From positions 16,696,001 to 16,760,000 of the forward strand of contig JAWQUS010000026.1 of NCBI GenBank assembly GCA_036365455.1: a DNA stretch of 64,000 nucleotides. Reading direction: 5' to 3'. Shown here one piece after another: positions 41,461-51,880 of the stretch. Position 1 is the first letter of the stretch. Each line of letters starts with the position of its first letter. The position numbers and the translations under genes are program-made. The DNA comes from Macrosoma leucophasiata. Lineage: Eukaryota; Arthropoda; Insecta; Lepidoptera; Hedylidae. The notes beneath the pieces were generated by a model, which made no database searches, was not told the DNA's origin, and saw only the letters and a list, made by a program, of their open reading frames with translations.

Positions 41461-41628
41461 AATATAGCGACATATTTACGAAAGTTAATGAACAGAAAAC
41501 TTTATTGTATCGGTTGCATTGTTGGCAATAGGTGTCGTTACCACCACCCAAAGGCAATGCAATCAAATGTGAAAGAAAAATGTAGTATGTATATAGTATA
41601 ATATATATATAGATCGACAGTCGGGTGT

Positions 41629-42020
41629 AGACTCAGTGACTTAGAAGAGCGACTGGACTTATCCCGCCTCATAGAGCAACTCAGCCCACCGGTCGCGGCG
41701 GACCGGAGGGGAGTAGCCATAGCGTTTATTAGCGATGCAAAACAGTCTGTCATTTTTTGCGAGGTTAAATACGTGTGACCCACACTCACACTACAAAAAT
41801 CGTCTGTTACTACGTAACTCACACCTTGACCTTAACAAAATACATAAACAATTTCACGCACACATTTAAATATCTGGGCGACAGGCATAGGACCATTTGG
41901 TCTTGTACTTTGACAGAGGGAAAAGCCTGCATATGGCTACTCCCCTCCGGTCCGCCGCGGTCGGTGGCCCGTGTTGCTCTATGTCCCGCCTGAAGTGAAA
42001 TTTATCATTCCATTCTCTCC
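41629..42020 (+). mobile_element. SINE-E copy carrying a MITE-H insertion
   Basis: AGTGACTTAGAAGAGCGACT GGACTTATCCCGCCT, then MITE-H, then TCCCGCCTGAAGTGAAATTT and a TTCCATTCTCT tail. Removing one TCCCGCCT restores a continuous SINE-E layout. Confidence 0.8.
41670..41983 (-). mobile_element. MITE-H copy with perfect 8-bp target duplication
   Basis: CATAGAGCAAC..GGGGAGTAGCCATA at the left and its complement ending GTTGCTCTATG at the right. TCCCGCCT lies at 41662-41669 and 41984-41991. An 8-bp duplication and CATAGAG-type ends support a hAT-superfamily origin. No transposase. Confidence 0.92.
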
Positions 42021-42409
42021 ATATTCAAGCAATAATTTCAATCCACGCTTATAACTTCAAACACCATTGTTAACACGAACGTATTAATCACTGTTTCGCA
42101 TGCCCATAACCAACTAACCGTACCTTAATCAAGTACATTGGGTTATTGAACCGTCTAATCATATATTCTAACAATAATCCTTATTACTTGAAGGCGGGTA
42201 GCATGCTAATGCTTATGACGGTGGCGCCAGATTGTCACCAAGATTACCGTTATCACACGCACGTGTCCATGAGGTGTGTTGATAATAATGGGTCAGGAAA
42301 TGATGTGCATCGGACATTTCATTATAAGGCTGTCTTGGATTGAATAGAAATTAAGTTTTTGGAGATTCGACCAAAGTAGGTGTAAGAGAGTAATGTGGTT
42401 GTAGAATAG

Positions 42410-42511
42410 ACGACCCGGTTAGTCCAGCGATGTGAGACGGCCGTTTGATTCTGAAGGGTCGCGGGTTCGATAACCGCGGTAGTGTTCGGCTGTGAGTGTA
42501 GGCGTATTTTA
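42410..42511 (+). mobile_element. SINE-D copy, body deleted
   Basis: GACGACCCGGTTAGTCCAGC, B box GGTTCGATAACCGC, then directly GGCTGTGAGTGTAGGCGTAT. Confidence 0.85.
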
Positions 42512-43189
42512 TAAAACATTTTTTAAAATTAAACGGTCGTTCTACTGGTGGTAGAGCTCCAGTGATTGAATTGGACCTCGAAAAACATAATCGTGAGTGT
42601 ATGCGTAAAGTTATTTAATTATAAGCATGATTTTTTAAAATTTGTGTTAATTAAAATTGTCGTAGGTACCTAACTATAAATTCTATTTTAATTGGTAAGC
42701 CCTAGAACTTTATTTGACATAACGAGAACATTCACAAATTAGGTAATTATTTAATCCATCGACCTGCTTCAACCTACGCTACAACACTTATTTTTAATTG
42801 AAAGACCTCTTTTCGAATGTGGTTTCCTGGTCTCCTTTGGTCAAGTTTTAATGATCTGAATATCAATCATCAAAATCTTCCATGAAGACTGTCAAAATCT
42901 TCCATGAAGACTGAATGAACTTTACTCAAGTTAAGCATAACGACGTGCCATATCAATGAATAGCATCTTTGGGATTAAAACTGTTAACTAAAGGTGCCGA
43001 TGCATATGTCCGTGTTATCTAACAGTGATCTTAATAAAACTAGCCGTGGAGGTTCATTTTAATTTAACCTATACCTTAGTTTAGAATTACATAGTTTATG
43101 ACATTTTGTAGTGATAACAACAATTTATAGAGCTAACAGTTAACATACTTACATGGTGATAGAATACCTACTGCAGCTTAAAGACATCT
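42512..43189. other. No recognised gene; family A start fragment at 42543-42572
   Basis: CTACTGGTGGTAGAGCTCCA at 42543 is the first 30 bases of family A, then unrelated AT-rich DNA. A 23-base direct duplication (CAAAATCTTCCATGAAGACT) occurs at 42870-42915. Confidence 0.55.
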
Positions 43190-43488
43190 TTTTAATGTCA
43201 TGATGGTGGCGTAAGGGTACGTAGTTCGCATAGATGGCAGATTAATACTGCAACCTACAGAGCCTACAGACTATCTACACAAAAATCAGAGGTCTAAAAT
43301 GCAGTTGCGTTGTCACCCCTATTAGGTAAGTTATTTTGCCTCTGTGTTAGCTACAACGGAGCCATATCATTAAACCGGAATTCGATATTGCTGAACAATA
43401 CCATTTGGCTGTAGATAGATCTGGTAATAGCTTGGAGCCTATACCCTTGAGCTGATACTGGAGAGAGAGAGAGTCTTCCACCATCACA
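43190..43488 (-). mobile_element. Family A copy, diverged
   Basis: GATGGTGGCGTAAGGGTACG, CTGCAACCTACAG and TCTTCCACCATCAC mark a full-length but old minus copy with a GAGAGAGAGAG expansion near 43462. Confidence 0.6.
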
Positions 43489-43504
43489 ACTACGAGTATG
43501 TTAA

Positions 43505-44035
43505 TATTTGAGATTTAATGCGAGATCGAATCAGAAACCAGGAGATCCGCATGTGAACCGAATTAGCCGACATAGCCCGCTGAATAGCGAAACTCAAGTC
43601 AGAGAATATGTAATAATACAACGTATAGAATGGACACTTCGACGTCCCGCCCGATTACCCCGCCTCACCCAACTACCTCCCCTCTTATGGGCGACGGTTG
43701 GTATTTTCTACGTGCTACGCACACAGGTGCACGTGTAAATACACGTCACTGATTGATGTCTGTGTAATAGAGACCAAATTAAGCGTTGAGATGGAATTTT
43801 GGCGGAGTGTCCGCGGTGTGCTCAAGTGGCAGTGGAAAGGGCACATAGAACCGATGGCCGTTGGGGCAGAAAAGTTATCGAGTGGCGACCGCATAGTGGA
43901 AGACGTAGCATAGGCAGGTCCTCCACGAGGTGGACTTAAGACCTGGTAGGTATAGGTTGCGGGCAATCGCTGGATGCGGGCGGCCCAGGACTGTACGTTA
44001 TGGCAATCTTAAGGAGAGGATACTGTCCACCTGAA
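43505..44035 (+). pseudogene. LINE reverse-transcriptase C-terminal fragment, interrupted by family C
   Basis: ARSNQKPGDPHVN..LNSETQV (43508-43600) is continued by KWQWKGHIEPM and SSGDRIVED after the insert (43821 onward). The gene order RDRIRN-type segment, KWQW-GH, WRP-like matches the C-terminal end of lepidopteran RTE-type LINEs. Stops beyond 43910 and the inserted element make it non-functional. The partner fragment at 36588-36785 is the same segment reversed. Confidence 0.75.
43601..43820 (+). mobile_element. Family C element
   Basis: A 220-base unit from AGAGAATATGTAATAATACA to GTGTCCGCGGTGTG. CTCAAGT occurs on each side (43593-43599 and 43821-43827). No terminal inverted repeat, A-tail or pol III boxes are apparent. 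The same unit is at 46138-46357 and, reversed, at 59900-60117. Confidence 0.85.
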
Positions 44036-44044
44036 ATTATGATG

Positions 44045-44122
44045 ATCGATTAAACGGCAAGTAGTTTTGGTAATGCGATGGTGCCTTTTCCGTCGAGCTC
44101 CAAAACTCTACCATCAGTTCCA
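44045..44122 (-). mobile_element. Family A 5' fragment
   Basis: AACGGCAAGTAGTTTTGGTA to ACTCTACCATCAGTTCC. Confidence 0.7.
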
Positions 44123-44133
44123 AGAGAAAAAAA

Positions 44134-44447
44134 ATGAATAAAAGGCATGCTCCGATGGTTCGGGCATATAGAAAGAATGTCGAATGAGCGAATGACAAAA
44201 CAGATATAAAATGCGAATGTGGATGGTTGCAGAGGCCCAGGAAGACTAAGACTGACTTAGCATAACCAAATAGGTCGAGTTTTGTCGGATCGTGCGGTCA
44301 AAAGTCTTAGGAATCGGCGTGTATGTATGAAGAGAATGATAAAAGTAGATGAGGCACGAGAGGTATGTCAGGACTGGGATATCTGGTGCTCTACACTCTC
44401 TGCCTACCCCGCTAAGGACCTGGCGTGAAGATACAAGCATACATACA
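44134..44447 (+). pseudogene. LINE 3' end, decayed
   Basis: Near-parallel to 1790-2085: GGCATGCTCCGATGGTTCGG (LRWFGH), GGAAGACTAAGACTGAC (GRP..), GGACTGGGATATCTGGTGCT and an ACATACATACA-type end. Contains stops. Confidence 0.75.
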
Positions 44448-45629
44448 TACAGTTCCAAGAGTACCAACTATATCATCACCGTGGCAAAAAAGCCTTCAAA
44501 TGATTGTGGTATCTCATTTCAACATCAGTACTTCAGCAAAAAAGCACGCAACCATCTCCCAGTGCCGCACGGCGTCGCGCAATCGCGTCCCAAGCGACAA
44601 ATTTCAGTGTAATCCGTATAATATTACAATTTGCCGTATGAATTATTCAATAATGCGGCCGTGGCTCGATCTTTATTCGATTATTGGGTTTTACATATTA
44701 TTATGCACATAATGCGCTACCTGTGCTTGCATGTCCTAGAGAATATGATAAGGTTTGCAGGGGACAGTTATGCGAATGTCACGTGGTTTTCACGTCTGAC
44801 ATTTGCTCTGTGCAAATACTCTTACAAAGGTTATCATTTATAAATTTTATGTGGTGGATTCATATTGGGAGATTTCATAGGAAAGGTCTGAAAGCTTAAG
44901 ATACATAGATAATAGATAAGACGAGATCATTTTAGCACCAGAGACAAGAAGGAAGAATTGTTAATGGCTCAAATCTAAGTGCGCAATCTCTGAAAAGAAA
45001 AAATGTCTTCACTCAGTATTTTTGACAACTACAAATTAAATGAGATGTACTGGACTCCCTGCAATAAACTGTATCTAGTTTAATCAAAACCAATTTCTAA
45101 TTTGATCTAGAACAAACTTAGATAAAAGCTACATTGTATCTACTATAAAAAATGAGAAAAATATCAGATTTATAACAGTATTAAGTTAAATACAATGTTT
45201 TGGAATCGGCGAGCATGTGAACGTAGAAAAACACAGCAGGTTTGTAACGAACGAGAACCTTGTCCCACCACGTCTCTCTGCTTCACCGTACAGTGATATT
45301 ATATTGCAAAGTTATGTCCCACGGAATACAAACGCGAATTTCCACAACTACAGGTATCAGTACCAAAGATCGATGAGTTGGGACCATGCCACGAATATTT
45401 AATATCTAGATTCTGGTGTCTGCCAACGCCTGATTGAATGGGAGCGTGTGAATGTCTAGTACTTCTCCGTGGTGGACACACACGAGTATTTATTGCGATC
45501 GTGATCTGGAGCAAAATATACATCCACTCATCCACATTGTACAATACGGCAGGTAAAATTGCAACATCACATTTCCTTAATAAGACGAAGAAATTAGGTT
45601 TTATGAGACTTTTTTTAATTTTTATATTT
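44448..45629. other. No recognised gene
   Basis: Several overlapping short frames (44349-44899) have no domain. 45210-45480 is of mixed composition. Nothing assignable. Confidence 0.45.
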
Positions 45630-45631
45630 TA

Positions 45632-45890
45632 CTAGCTGACCCAGCAAACTTCGTATTGCCCCAGAATGAAATAATGTGTCAAAGGCTTGATAGATACGAA
45701 CTATTTGAATGAGAAAATAAAAAAAAAAGTGTTTTTAATATTCCCCTTCAATATCTTCATATTTTCTTACCTTTAAATCTTTCCTGGACTTCCAAAAATC
45801 ATTCAAATCAAAGCCAAATCGGTCCAGCCGTTCTCGAGTTTTAGCGAGACTAACGAACAGCAATAGATTTTTATATATTATATAGAAGAT
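45632..45890 (-). mobile_element. Helitron-like element, reversed
   Basis: Starts ACTAGCTGACCCAGCAAACT and contains CGGTCCAGCCGTTCTCGAGT, mirror image of 19708-19980. Confidence 0.7.
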
Positions 45891-45892
45891 AA

Positions 45893-46112
45893 AGGTGGCA
45901 AACAAGCATGCAGTTCACATTGATGTTGAGTGGTGACTGCAGCCCATAGACACCCACAAAATGACCTGTGGTCAAAATGCAGATGGGTTGCCACCCCTGA
46001 GATCTTAGTTGATATGTCTCTTTGATGGTTAATACGGGGTCATACATCTACACAAAAACTTGAGGTACTAATGTAGGTGCGACGCTAACCCAGAGGTTGT
46101 TTTGCCTCTGTA
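45893..46112 (-). mobile_element. Family A copy, rearranged
   Basis: GGTGGCAAACAAGCATGCAG to GGGGTCATACAT, then a second family-like piece (CTACACAAAAACTTGAGGTA to GTTTTGCCTCTGT). Confidence 0.75.
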
Positions 46113-46118
46113 AAAAAA

Positions 46119-46541
46119 ATACGCTTACACTCACAGCAGAGAATATGTAATAATACTACGTATAGACTGGACACTTCGACGTCCCGCCCGATTTCCCCGC
46201 CTCACCCAACCTCCTCCCCTCTTATGGGCGACGGTTGGTATTTTCTACGTGCTACGCACACAGGTGCACGTGTAAATACACGTCACTGATTGATGTCTGT
46301 GTAATAGAGACCAAATTAAGCGTTTGTATGGAACTTCGGCGGAGTGTCCGCGGTGTGCTCACAGCCCCACATGAGGGATACTGTGTCGTGAGTGCCGTTA
46401 CACATACAACACATACACAAACACCCAGACCCGAAACAAATATCTGTAAGCCATACAAATATTTGTCCCGGTGGGGGGTCAACCCCGCGACCCTTCAATT
46501 CAAACGGTCATCTCACACCGCTGGACTAACCGGGTCGTCAA
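46119..46541 (-). mobile_element. SINE-D copy interrupted by family C
   Basis: AATACGCTTACACTCACAGC, then the 220-base family C unit, then CTCACAGCCCCACATGAGGG onward to CCGGGTCGTCAAGT. The B-box complement is degraded (GGGGTCAACCCCG). Confidence 0.88.
46138..46357 (+). mobile_element. Family C element nested in SINE-D, with target duplication
   Basis: Identical limits and length to 43601-43820. CTCACAGC at 46130-46137 and 46358-46365 is a perfect 8-bp direct repeat, part of the interrupted SINE sequence, so the insertion limits are certain to within two bases. Confidence 0.92.
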
Positions 46542-46759
46542 GTGTCGTCAGTTGTCTGTGAACGATATCACTACAGTAAAAAATAGCTCGTACCAAAAAA
46601 TGTACACATATAAAGGTAAAACCTAAAAGTCTAGGAAGTGGCGACCTGCTTTAGTGCTCAGTTATTGTATCACAAATACTGGAATACATTACACTGTCTA
46701 GACATTCAAATTATATTAAAACAAGATCTATTTCTGTCTTCCGGTACCATATTGTTGCT

Positions 46760-46985
46760 GAGGTGATTTGTAAAAGGCTCGCCAAGGATGTCCTATTGCA
46801 TCATAGGTACGGGGGATGTGCCATGATCGCCACGCTTGGCATGCGGTAAGGCGATTTTTTATATGTACGGAAAGTGGCAAACAAGCATGCAGCTCCCATT
46901 GATGTTAAGTATGACTGCCGCCTATTGACACCTACACAAAACCAGAGTTGAAAATGCAGATGCGTTTCCACCCCTGAGACCTACT
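46760..46985. repeat. Dispersed repeat fragment followed by family A
   Basis: ATGATCGCCACGCTTGGCAT at 46821 matches 23696. From 46868 AAGTGGCAAACAAGCATGCA to 46983 is a truncated minus family A copy. Confidence 0.65.
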
Positions 46986-47489
46986 CTATACACATTGAAT
47001 TTAACTTAATACTGTAATATATCTGGTAGGTACACGTATATAACATAGGTAACTTCTTTAGAATCGATTTCAAAAAGGAGGAGGTTCTCAATTCAGCCGG
47101 TACATGTATATAAATATTTTTTATAAGACGTAGATATATCTATCTATCTTTGGCTATCGCCAATCTCGAGTTCAGATGAGGTAATGCAGCGCTGCATTTA
47201 AAAAATTTCGTTTCTGCATAGAGAGAGTTCTTCCAGTATGTAGAGCAGTTTTTTAAATCTTAAAACAAAGTTTGAATTGCTTCACTGAAATAACTCTCTT
47301 TTAGCGGAGCTGATATTGTTTATTGAAACCATCGCAAAATCCTCCAGAACCAAGAGTATCTTACACAACGCTAGTAGGTAAGTAAATAAATATAAACTTC
47401 AAAGAACTGCTCATACGGCTTCAAAACCTCGATAATTCAATAGAGTTTAAATAATAAAAACATCCTAACAACACAAACTAGAGACTTCA
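46986..47489. other. No recognised gene
   Basis: AT-rich; AAAAAGGAGGAGG near 47073 is a chance purine run. No conserved frame. Confidence 0.45.
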
Positions 47490-48000
47490 CACAGCGCATA
47501 GTGCAGCGAGCGAGCAAGGGAACACCGGCGGAACGTCGTCGATTTGATATTTAATAAGTCATCCGAACATAGCGGTCGTCCGTGCGGATAATACGCCGCG
47601 ACGTGCGGTACGTAGCGCGCGACGCGGGCGGTGACAGTGCGAGCGGCGGCGAATGCGGACGCGGAGGCGGGAGCGGATGAGAAGGACTCGTCCGTGCCGC
47701 GGTAATGTTATGTACAGTATTCTGTCTTCATACAAACGGGTGACACACGAGTTAAACCTACACGACTCGTAGTTCGGAACACATTCGTAGTAACTGGGTA
47801 GACAACAGTCGCGAAATTGCGCCGCAGAGACGAACGGGTGTATTTAAAATACTGTAGACATCGACGACACAACGCAGCTATGGTCGACGACTGTAGGTAG
47901 ATAATATTACAGTGTGTGAAGCCCGAGACGCGGGCGGTGACAATGTGAACAGCGGAGAACGTGAGCGCGGAGGAGAGCGCGGAGGAGAGAGCGGATGATA
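47490..48000 (+). promoter_or_regulatory. GC-rich patch, candidate non-coding first exon or promoter
   Basis: 47495-47705 is strongly CpG-rich (GATAATACGCCGCGACGTGC, AGCGCGCGACGCGGGCGGTG). It ends CCGCG|GTAATGT, an acceptable 5' splice donor at about 47701. A diverged second GACGCGGGCGGTGACA...GCGGATGA segment at 47929-47998 repeats the one at 47618-47679. No open frame spans the patch. Resembles a 5' UTR exon, but without transcript data this is a guess. Confidence 0.3.
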
Positions 48001-49057
48001 TTTATTATTATTAAATTAAGTATAGGTCTTGGAAATATGCAACTGAAAATTATCAAAAACGCTAGCAGTCACACCACTCCTCCTATCTATCCGGCCGTAA
48101 AGCGATGAATTTTGAGTAAAAATGGTACGGGCTTTACATATTTATTACACACCGCCGGTATAGAATAACGTTTGGTAATCATGCAAAAAAGCTCTATTAT
48201 GTGAAAGACGATATAATAACTCATAATATTAGTTTGTATTACAAATTTACACGATTCAACGGTTTTAAATGTTGTGTGATGGGGTATTATAATTTTTTTG
48301 TTTGCTTTATCTCAGGAAAAAGGAAAGTTATACATCTGTCTAATTGATATCGATTATTATATTAAGTTAGGGAGGAGAGTTACATCTTCTTCTACGCTTT
48401 TTATAAAGCCGATTTTAATTATTATTCTCTTCTGTTTCTAATAGAATAAATAACTAACACTTACGCAAGGTTTTCCTTACTATCGGTTCACGTCACAACT
48501 CGCAGTGCGGAATAAAAATTTAAAGGTACCCATTTAAAAAAGATAACTTTGTGATTTTGAAAATAAAGAAAACATGCAGTATTGCTTCGTGATGTTTTTG
48601 AAAAAGAAAAACAAAGAGAGGATTAATACGGGTTCGAGTAATAGTTTACAGGGACTCTGCACCTTAAATTTTACGTAGTTATAAAATATTGGATAGTTGA
48701 ATGAAAACGGGTTCGAAAAAGCATTACACATTACACTGTATAGTGCTATGGTGAATTTTTCGTAATACGTGAAGCCACTATAAATAACTCAATGGTATTT
48801 TTTCGGAATGATGTGTCGATTGGCACATTAAATAAAATCGAATATCGGTTTACACCACGGCATTAATGTCAACACAGATTATCTTTATTAAGAATGGCTA
48901 AGCACAAAAAAACGGTTACCATATCATTTCAAATCACGGTTACACAAAATCATAGCAGTTGATTCGATTATACCTAACGAGTTTACTAGTGTATTGATTT
49001 CAAAACAATTGTATCTAAAATTTTCCTATAATAGTGACTCTATACTTATCAAAATTA
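48001..49057. other. No recognised gene
   Basis: AT-rich; no known repeat and no conserved frame. Confidence 0.5.
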
Positions 49058-49440
49058 TCCTACTAATATTATAAATGTGAAAGTTTGTGAGTATGGATGG
49101 ACGGATGTTTTTTACTCTTTCACGAAAAAACTACTAGACGGATTTGGATGAAACTCTACAGCAGGGGTTCCCAAACTATTTTTCTTGTTACCCCTTTCAA
49201 TTTTTTTCTGGTTTCGGTGGACCCCCTTGCTAACATTTATATCACTTTCCCATATATCCCATTTTTATTTTTATATACGTAGACCCCATCGAGTCTCCCA
49301 TAGACCCCAGGGGGTCTATATGGACCACTTTGGGAATCACTGCTTTACAGCAATATAGGTTATACATTGGAATAACATAAAGGCTACAATTTGAAATGGT
49401 TTGAAAGAACACGCGGATGAAGTCGTGGGCAAAAACAAGT
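49058..49440 (+). mobile_element. Helitron-like element carrying a hAT-like MITE
   Basis: Starts TCCTACTAATATTATAAATG and ends near ACGCGGATGAAGTCGTGGGC with a degraded terminus. Interrupted at 49162-49342. Confidence 0.75.
49162..49342. mobile_element. hAT-like MITE with CAGGGGTTCCCAAA ends
   Basis: 181 bases. The left end is CAGGGGTTCCCAAAC and the right end TTTGGGAATCACTG, near-complementary. Flanks CTCTACAG (49154-49161) and CTTTACAG (49343-49350) form an 8-bp duplication with one mismatch. CAGGGGTTCCCAAA ends are typical of hAT (Charlie-type) elements. Confidence 0.88.
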
Positions 49441-49569
49441 CTTGAATATAATAGGCTTTTGGTACATTGATTTACTGCAACGGGCCTCACAACATAGAGG
49501 CAAAATATCATTTAGTAGGCATACAGTAGCGATTAGTAGTATGTCATTTCTTTTTAGCAGCACAAGGAA

Positions 49570-49952
49570 TACTGGATGACTTTTTTACCGTCAAAAAAAT
49601 AGGGCGTGATAAGCAAATGAAATAAAAGCCTATGGCATAGTTATTTATATTATTTTTTTATATTTTCTAACTTCATCTGAAATTAAAATTTCATTAAACA
49701 TTTCTATTCATTATTCTATTTTTAATTTTAGAACACTGAATTTCAACAAACAAACGCCGGCAACTTGACACGATCCTGTTTTTGCAAGTTTGTAGGTAAT
49801 AGAATAATGAATAGAAATGTTTAATGAAATTTTAATTTCAGATGAAGTTAGAAAATATAAAAAAATAATATAAATAACTATGCCTTAGGCTTTTATTTCA
49901 TTTGCTTATCACGCCCTATTTTTTTCAAGACGGTAAAAAAAGTCACCCAGTA
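49570..49952. mobile_element. 383-bp MITE with ~150-bp inverted arms and TA ends
   Basis: Arms 49570-49718 and 49800-49952 are inverted copies over about 150 bases with few mismatches (TACTGG..GACTTTTTTACCG; CATTTGCTTATCACGCCCTA). The unit begins and ends with TA, consistent with a Tc1/mariner-type TA duplication. The unique centre is about 80 bases. Confidence 0.85.
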
Positions 49953-50149
49953 TATACTTATTGGGTTAGTACCAAATTAATACCAATCTATTTATTATTG
50001 ATTGTACCTACTAGTATGTATCACATTACAATACAATTACATTTATCGTTTTATTAAGTATGTTATTTTAATGGTTTATTATATGTATTATATTCGTATG
50101 TATGTACCATGTATAAGTATTAGTACAATTATACCTATTATAAATTTGA

Positions 50150-50392
50150 CATCCGTGGTTCACTCACTCTATGGGTCCTGTTGAAAACCAGCTTCAGGTA
50201 CCTTGTGTATGGAGGTACCTGACATTTGCTGAACAAGACACCTTTTTGGCAGCCGTGAGACACATATATTACGTGTATATGTATTAATTTTAGAAATTGT
50301 GTTTTCTTTTCTCCATTATCTACGTTTGTCTGTTTTATGTGTGCACGCTGTGTGTCAAAATAAATGTTTATTTCTTTCTTTCTTTCTTTCTT
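50150..50392 (+). repeat. Retroposon-like tail ending in (CTTT)n
   Basis: TGTGTGTCAAAATAAATGTT TATTTC followed by (TTTC)n at 50367-50392. Similar ending to 2225-2395. Body unidentified. Confidence 0.4.
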
Positions 50393-51564
50393 ACCTTAAC
50401 CGTAAAGTGACTTCAGAGTTTTGGCGGGAACCTTGAAGGAGGCGTGTGGTGCTCTTAGTTTATTTCATTTTCTCGGTGCATTTTTGAGTTATATTAATTA
50501 GTCGGTGGCATTATGTTTGATATAGGTTTATTACAGTGCCTGTGTATAGTGAAATGATAAACAATGCGAAAACACATCCTTTCAAGTTGCCTCCAAAACT
50601 TCATTGTAAATGTTCTGGTAAAGTAGCCATCGCTTTACTCGAATTACTGACTGTGACTCTGACTTTAACTGCTTTTAAGCTGCTTATTATGAATACGAAA
50701 TATCGTTTTAATTGACACTGGCAATATGCGTAACAGAGAAGATACAAAAAAAAAGTGACTTCACTTGAAGTTCAAACATTAACAGAGAAAGGTGTTTCAA
50801 GCGGCTTTAAAAACGGCTTATAATGGTCGCGGTTTATCACTAATGCAGCTGCATATAAACAACTACTAACTCACGACCTTACAGGTAAGGGTACTTAGGA
50901 TATCCGTTCGGAATTTGAATACAAACGCCATTCGCGAAACTTTTTTACTGTTTCCCAACCGATAACGGGCGCCGGCCAAAAAGCATTTCTGTGTTCGTTC
51001 CGAATCAAAAAACGGAAAAAATAATAACACCCGACCGTGACGCGTCCCACGACATTTTTCAATATCGATGCAAAAAAAGATATTAGGCGAAATTTAAAGT
51101 GAGTTTAAAAATAACGTTCGCTATCGCACCGCTTGACGTGGCTTTATCGGCGGGGCGATTTCTCAGCTCGCTCGGCGTAAACAAAAACAACAAAACGTGT
51201 TTAAAAGCTTAAGGTTCGAAATTCGAAAATTTATCTTTTTAGAGTTCCTGTACCTTTGAAGGGAAAAATGGAAACGTTATAGGATAACTGTTGTGACTTT
51301 CTGGCTGTCAGCAACAATTGAATTTTCTTGAAAACTAGTAGGGTTGATCGAGTTGAAAGGTGCACATAAAATATGTAAAACAGTGACTCAAACATGGACA
51401 TATAAAGTAAATAAATAAACTAACACAAGGACCATTATTAGGGAAAATGAGAATATTTTTTATTTTGGAATGTAGTAGGTACCTCTCTAAGTAGGTACTT
51501 ACCTAAATTGTGTTCCTAATGTAGGTACCTAATACCATCGTAAGTATAAAAAAACAATCTCATT
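50393..51564. other. No recognised gene
   Basis: Mixed sequence. CTCCAAAACTTC..GTAAAG..CCATCGCTTTACT at 50590-50640 resembles 14040-14085, so a dispersed repeat fragment. No conserved frame. Confidence 0.5.
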
Positions 51565-51880
51565 TTTTTTTCATATACGTCCCACTGCTGGGCACGAGTC
51601 TCTCACCTTTTTGGGGGGAGGCCTGGAGCTTACTCCACCACGCTGCTCCAATGCGGGTTGGTGGAGATAAGGGTTAGTGGCCAACCCGCTGTCGGATGTT
51701 TTCAAACCGCCCATAAGGCCTCCGACAAGGTTTAACGACTGCCATCTATCGATAGCAACCGGGACCGACGGCTTAGCGTGTCCTCCGTAGCACCCATCAC
51801 ACACCTGACCGCGCCCGTATCGCTTAACCGAGTAGATCGCTTACGATCTACACTAGGCGCGGGGCCATGCGAGCTTCATT
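51565..51880. repeat. Dispersed GC-richer repeat (CACTGCTGGGCACGAG)
   Basis: CGTCCCACTGCTGGGCACGA, CTCCACCACGCTGCTCCAAT and GCGGGTTGGTGGAGATAAGG are blocks I recognise as frequent in lepidopteran genomes. Ends near a GTAGATCGCTTACGATCTAC palindrome at 51834-51853. Class not assigned. Confidence 0.55.

Noticed and set aside
44349..44899. Several overlapping 70-95-codon plus frames
   Set aside because: They start within a decayed LINE tail and lack any conserved feature.
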